Source of the DNA: Lientehia sp934351765
GTDB lineage: Bacteria; Bacillota; Clostridia; Lachnospirales; Lachnospiraceae
NCBI RefSeq assembly: GCF_052118925.1
Contig: NZ_JBQKGG010000031.1
Location: 1-7,194 of the forward strand
Length of the DNA stretch: 7,194 nucleotides
Direction of reading: 5' to 3'
The notes under the pieces are model-generated. The model searched no databases, was not told the DNA's origin, and worked only from the letters and a program-made list of their open reading frames with translations. Positions 4,100 through 7,194 of this stretch are shown one piece after another (the first letter of the stretch is position 1; every line of letters starts with the position of its first letter). The position numbers and the translations under genes were made by a program.

Positions 4100-4892
4100 G
4101 CGATTTACAAAAGAAGATAAATCCTTCTGGTTCTTCATCCGCTTTGTAAGCGAAAAGCTCGGTTACTCTAAAAAAGGCGAAATCCTCTCCTACACCAGAG
4201 AGCAGATAGAAGAACTTTGCAAAAGAGAAAACATCTTCGCATCTCCAGATCGTATCACTCAGGCAGTCGATTACTGCCAAATGAGAGCCGATGCAATCAA
4301 TACTATTGTCCAAGAAAACCTCATGGATGCTGAAATGGCTCAGCATGAGTTCGAACAGCTGCAGCGTCTTGGAACCTACTACAGTAAACTCATCATGAAC
4401 AAGCAAAGTGGTGAAAAGAAAAAAGTCAACTACTTCACAGCGATCATAACAATGATTGCTGAAAGCGTTCTGGGTGGCGGTGACAGCTTTGATCCGGATC
4501 CTCGCGGTCTGGTCTATATTCTGAATAACAGAACCATCACCGGAGCATCCAGCAGACGTTTTGACGGAGCTTACCCTTCTATTTACAGTCCTAAACTCGT
4601 CTGGGAAATCAAAGAATACTATTATTCAAAGTCATTTGGCAGCCGTGTAGCTGATGCAGTCTATGAAGCAGAACTCGACGGCTATGAGTTTAATGAGATC
4701 TTCAGCCGAACCGGACAGGAAGTACATCATGTCATGTTTATTGACGGACGATACACCTTTTGGGACTTAGGAAAGTCCTACCTTTGTAGATTCATCGACA
4801 CCCTTAACATGGGATTGATTGATAATCTGATTATCGGACGTGAAGTCCTCACTGAATGGAAACCGATACTCGAACAATACAAAGAGTCTTGA
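4086..4892 (+). CDS. Putative Type II restriction endonuclease, PD-(D/E)XK fold, 268 aa
   Basis: The predicted role is a double-strand DNA endonuclease that cuts unmethylated copies of the sequence protected by the neighbouring methyltransferase. The call rests first on position: directly after a C protein, divergent from M. It is supported by a plausible catalytic core: E125 in a helix, D160 in FDGAYPS, then E174-I-K176 in WEIKEYY, the spacing of a D-x13-ExK metal-binding site. FGSRVADAVYE (184-194) follows, as expected for a helix behind the core. I do not recognise a characterised enzyme with this sequence, and the specificity is unknown. The start is the ATG at 4086 with GGAGG (4075-4079) six bases upstream, inside the C gene. 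A longer in-frame reading from 4041 has no RBS. The last codons form the left arm of the terminator. Confidence 0.82.
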   Translation: MKAFKRFTKEDKSFWFFIRFVSEKLGYSKKGEILSYTREQIEELCKRENIFASPDRITQAVDYCQMRADAINTIVQENLMDAEMAQHEFEQLQRLGTYYSKLIMNKQSGEKKKVNYFTAIITMIAESVLGGGDSFDPDPRGLVYILNNRTITGASSRRFDGAYPSIYSPKLVWEIKEYYYSKSFGSRVADAVYEAELDGYEFNEIFSRTGQEVHHVMFIDGRYTFWDLGKSYLCRFIDTLNMGLIDNLIIGREVLTEWKPILEQYKES

Positions 4893-4907
4893 AAAAGACT
4901 CTTTTTT
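4881..4907 (+). terminator. Rho-independent terminator of the C-R operon
   Basis: AAAGAGTCTT (4881-4890) and AAGACTCTTT (4895-4904) form a perfect 10-bp stem with a GAAA loop, and six consecutive T end the element (4902-4907). The left arm encodes the last residues of the endonuclease, and the stop codon sits in the loop. On the minus strand the same hairpin follows the end of the partition-like gene (stop at 4906-4908) but has only a three-T tail, so it should terminate poorly that way. Confidence 0.9.
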
Positions 4908-5397
4908 ATTTCCAGAATTGCCACCATTTTTTCTCCGATTTCGGCTCATCCAACGGTTGTACATCAGGTTGTTTCGGTTCTTCAGCCACTAATTCTTCTG
5001 TTTCTTCGGAACCATCTTCTTCCGGATCCGTCTCCGGCTCTTGTTTTGCAGTCAGTAAATAAAGCTGATCCTTCAACTCAATGAGCTGCTGATCACGTTC
5101 CAGAAGCTGATCCTTACTCTTGATCAACTGATCCTGCAACTCCATGATCTTGATCTTCAGAGCCTCGTTCTGATGTGTCAGCTCCTCGATCTGCTCATCC
5201 TTGTCATGTTCGACCAGTATTACCGGATTGGACGCACGTTTCTGATCAAGAAAAGCCTCACCTTCCTCGTCCAGATATTGAGTCCTCTCCTTCTTATACA
5301 GATGATCACCAAGCTCGTCACGGTATCTGTTGACCTGTTTTCGCACGGCTTCATACGATACATTCTTCTTTTTTGCGTAATCCTTCAGGCTGATCAT
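4906..5397 (-). CDS. HTH / coiled-coil plasmid maintenance protein (partition or copy-control like), 163 aa
   Basis: The N-terminus (about 2-45) reads as a MerR-like winged HTH: LKDYAKKKNVSYEAVRKQV is the helix-turn-helix, followed by a short wing and helix. Residues of about 64-117 form a coiled coil rich in DQL and ELKDQL heptads. Then comes an acidic, Pro-rich linker (about 119-155) and an aromatic-basic tail, KKWWQFWK. This HTH, coiled coil, tail layout is that of single-protein plasmid stability factors such as Par of staphylococcal pSK1, where the tail contributes to localisation. Similarity here is architectural, not demonstrated by alignment. The ATG at 5397 has AAGGAG (5411-5406) eight bases upstream. 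The gene follows the replication gene on the same strand after 52 bp, and that gap holds a palindromic array that is the obvious candidate target. Confidence 0.8.
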   Translation of the reverse strand: MISLKDYAKKKNVSYEAVRKQVNRYRDELGDHLYKKERTQYLDEEGEAFLDQKRASNPVILVEHDKDEQIEELTHQNEALKIKIMELQDQLIKSKDQLLERDQQLIELKDQLYLLTAKQEPETDPEEDGSEETEELVAEEPKQPDVQPLDEPKSEKKWWQFWK

Positions 5398-5411
5398 GTC
5401 CTCATCTCCTT

Positions 5412-5449
5412 AAACAACCCTGTTGTACAACCTTTGTACAAGGTTGTTT
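5412..5449. promoter_or_regulatory. Nested palindromic array between the replication and partition-like genes
   Basis: AAACAACC (5412-5419) and GGTTGTTT (5442-5449) are perfect inverted repeats that enclose two copies of the palindrome TTGTACAA (5423-5430 and 5434-5441), spaced 11 bp, one helical turn. A second inverted pair, CAACCTT (5428-5434) and AAGGTTG (5440-5446), overlaps these. The array ends exactly one base before the replication gene stop codon, and its left edge touches the RBS of the HTH protein. It is best read as an autoregulatory operator and/or a small centromere-like site for that protein. Confidence 0.7.
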
Positions 5450-7003
5450 TCAGTCAATTATATCACTCTTTTCAGCTTCTGTCGCTTCCATTTTTGCTAT
5501 TCTCTCCTGATATGCCTTCAGACGTGCCAGACGCTCCTGTTCGTACTCACTGAGAGGCTTCATAGACTCAATCATGACCTTTGTGCCATCAGACAACTCT
5601 ACCATGTAATCAATCTTTGATTCTTCCATCCTTGCCGGCTCCTTATTTTTATACTTGTATACGGTCGTCCTGCTCATTCCCAGTGCTTTCGCAATCTCTG
5701 ACACAGATGCTTCAGGATGAGCTTCCATATACTCCCTGACAGCCTGTTCCTTCGTTCCTGATCCAACAGGGCGTCCTTCTTTATTCCGCCATTCACCTTC
5801 TGGGTCATCTACCATCTGAACAGCCCTAGCTCTTGCAAGATGCAACTTCTGATTTCTTCCATTCCTTTTATTTCTCTCTATCGGAATAGCTGAAATTATT
5901 TCTATATCCTTGATTGGAAACGTACAATAGCGATGATCATAACACTCCAAAGCACTCTCTGCATCTGAGACCGTAAAAGGTTCTGCCGGATTGATGCTAT
6001 TCAAGAACGGTACAAACTCGTATGCATCCTTCTCAACCTGCTCCTGAGGAACATTACACTTTGCTCCATAAATAGCCAGGCACATAATACAGAAATACCT
6101 ATGATTATATGCAGCACCTTCCCTGACCTTCGCCTTCCACCAATCATAGAGAGCATACGGATTGTCCCCGTGAACCTTCTCCTCAATCTTCCAACGAGCC
6201 TTACTCTTGTCCTTACCAATCACAACACGCTCATACCACTCAGGATACTTCTTCTGGGCTTCCTTCAGGCTCATTTTAGACTCCCTGAATAGTTTCTTCT
6301 CATCTACCTTCATCGCATCCGGCACGTACTCGGCAAGCTGCGTCAGCGTAAACGGATGAGTGTTCAGCTGAAATGCTCTAACCCTTCTTTCTGGAGCATC
6401 CTTCTTTGTTTTGCCACCAATCACTCGAAAGCCTTGATTGATTCCCTGCTTCTGACGGCTCTTGTATGTGCTTGTGTAGGCATTCCAAAGCCTGTCGGTC
6501 AAAGCATACTTAAACTCCTTCAGCTGGATCTTCAGATTTGGAAACAATGGTATAGGATCCTCAAACAAATAGTACAGATGCACCCCATGACCGGACAGAA
6601 TGATATAATTCGGGATCGGATATGCATCCACCTCATACGCTCCATTCAGGAACGCATTCAGCGTCTTATCCGTCACTCCATCCAGATCGAAAATCATAGC
6701 AAACATCTTGCTTGCATGCTCCTGCACGTTCTTCCTTCCAAAGTAACTCAGACCATTCAGAATACAGAAATCAGCCTCCTGCAGCTCCTTCAGCGTCTCC
6801 TCAAAGGTATCCTCGAACATTACCCTGTAATGACCATGCTCTTTTCCTTCGTTCCTCCAGTATGCTATCGGATTAGCCTTGTACCCGCCTTTCTCTTCAT
6901 TCTCATTCTGCAGATACCCCTCACCAAACTTAAACATATCCCTATATACATCCATGGCAGTCACCTCATGACCACCCCATACCTTAATCACATCTTCTAA
7001 CAT
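5450..7003 (-). CDS. Primase-like (AEP/PrimPol) plasmid replication protein with C-terminal HTH, 517 aa
   Basis: This is the likely replication initiator. Residues of about 100-200 carry the archaeo-eukaryotic primase triad: FDLDG (D106, D108; metal-binding motif I), SGHGVH (S137, H139; motif II) and GFRVIGG (192-197; motif III). A helical segment follows (about 280-350, with YNHRYFCIMCLAIYG) resembling primase C-terminal domains, then an NKRNGR block (378-383) and a clear HTH (EASVSEIAKALGMSRTTVYKYKN, about 431-453). The C-terminus is a charged helix (about 484-510). Such proteins make primers or start synthesis at plasmid origins; the HTH may bind the origin or the gene's own promoter. The ATG at 7003 is preceded by GGAGGT (7016-7011) at 7 bp; an in-frame GTG at 7012 lies inside that RBS and is rejected. 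No helicase domain is fused, so host helicase would be needed. Confidence 0.9.
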   Translation of the reverse strand: MLEDVIKVWGGHEVTAMDVYRDMFKFGEGYLQNENEEKGGYKANPIAYWRNEGKEHGHYRVMFEDTFEETLKELQEADFCILNGLSYFGRKNVQEHASKMFAMIFDLDGVTDKTLNAFLNGAYEVDAYPIPNYIILSGHGVHLYYLFEDPIPLFPNLKIQLKEFKYALTDRLWNAYTSTYKSRQKQGINQGFRVIGGKTKKDAPERRVRAFQLNTHPFTLTQLAEYVPDAMKVDEKKLFRESKMSLKEAQKKYPEWYERVVIGKDKSKARWKIEEKVHGDNPYALYDWWKAKVREGAAYNHRYFCIMCLAIYGAKCNVPQEQVEKDAYEFVPFLNSINPAEPFTVSDAESALECYDHRYCTFPIKDIEIISAIPIERNKRNGRNQKLHLARARAVQMVDDPEGEWRNKEGRPVGSGTKEQAVREYMEAHPEASVSEIAKALGMSRTTVYKYKNKEPARMEESKIDYMVELSDGTKVMIESMKPLSEYEQERLARLKAYQERIAKMEATEAEKSDIID

Positions 7004-7130
7004 ACAGCTCACCTCCGGTGCTACCGCCTTCCAGAGTCACATCCTGCGGATGCACCTCTTCCAGTTGGTCTCCATCCTCATTCTCCAATCCAGACCTTTC
7101 TGCCTGCGATCCCTCTCCCCTTGCCCCCAC
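6984..7130 (-). CDS. Candidate small ORF overlapping the replication gene start
   Basis: A frame closed by TAA at 6984-6986 reads upstream through the replication gene start without a stop. Only non-ATG starts are available: a GTG at 7130 (48 aa) or a TTG at 7088 (34 aa) preceded by AGAAAGG. The composition (acidic and Gly-rich, with ENEDGDQLEEVHPQDV) looks protein-like. The frame overlaps the replication gene by 20 bp, which would permit translational coupling. The lack of an ATG makes this weak. Confidence 0.2.
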   Translation of the reverse strand: MGARGEGSQAERSGLENEDGDQLEEVHPQDVTLEGGSTGGELYVRRCD

Positions 7131-7194
7131 TCCCTGTGGCTACCCGGCAGGGAAACCAAGCCCAAGGGCTCTAGCGCACGTTATATTATCAATA
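7084..7194. repeat. Terminal direct repeat, right copy (circular overlap)
   Basis: This is the exact copy of bases 1-111. It adds no new sequence if the molecule is circular; position 7084 corresponds to position 1. Confidence 0.93.

Noticed and set aside
5428..5446. Hairpin as a terminator between the replication and partition-like genes
   Set aside because: On the minus strand no T-run follows the stem, and the symmetry is better explained as an operator array.
6356..7000. 214-codon plus-strand ORF opposite the replication gene
   Set aside because: It lies wholly antisense to a gene with clear primase motifs and shows no domain signature; the open frame is a shadow of the coding strand.

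Overview
The first 111 bases (1-111) are repeated exactly as the last 111 (7084-7194), so the window reads as a complete circular molecule of 7083 bp cut open with an assembly overlap: a small plasmid or plasmid-like element. Strong AGGAGG-type ribosome binding sites, moderate AT content and the protein style point to a Bacillota (Clostridia, probably Lachnospiraceae-like gut or rumen) host. This is inference; no gene in the window fixes the taxon.

On the circle, the minus strand carries a tyrosine recombinase (2167 to 1148) followed 16 bp later by an unrecognised coiled-coil protein (1131 to 205). A structured intergenic region of about 285 bp crosses the junction and holds two 19-bp repeats, hairpins and a candidate promoter. 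Next come a primase-like replication protein with a C-terminal HTH (7003 to 5450) and an HTH/coiled-coil protein of the partition or copy-control kind (5397 to 4906). A compact palindromic array lies between the last two genes.

The accessory cargo is a compact Type II restriction-modification system. It comprises a Dam-like N6-adenine methyltransferase on the minus strand (3788 to 2946) and, divergently on the plus strand, a controller (C) protein overlapping a putative PD-(D/E)XK endonuclease (3869 to 4892). The 80-bp gap between M and C holds a canonical C-box, a degenerate partner box, and two opposed promoters whose -10 elements overlap. This layout predicts that C activates and then limits its own operon and shuts down M.

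The 778 bp between the recombinase and the methyltransferase (2168-2945) has no convincing conventional gene. It holds the methyltransferase terminator, a 48-bp imperfect palindrome, a near-consensus minus-strand promoter, a roughly 450-580 nt ORF-poor, hairpin-rich stretch that may be a large structured RNA, two 25-bp repeats and small candidate ORFs. I consider this the least explained part of the window. No relaxase, toxin, tRNA, rRNA or CRISPR array is visible.
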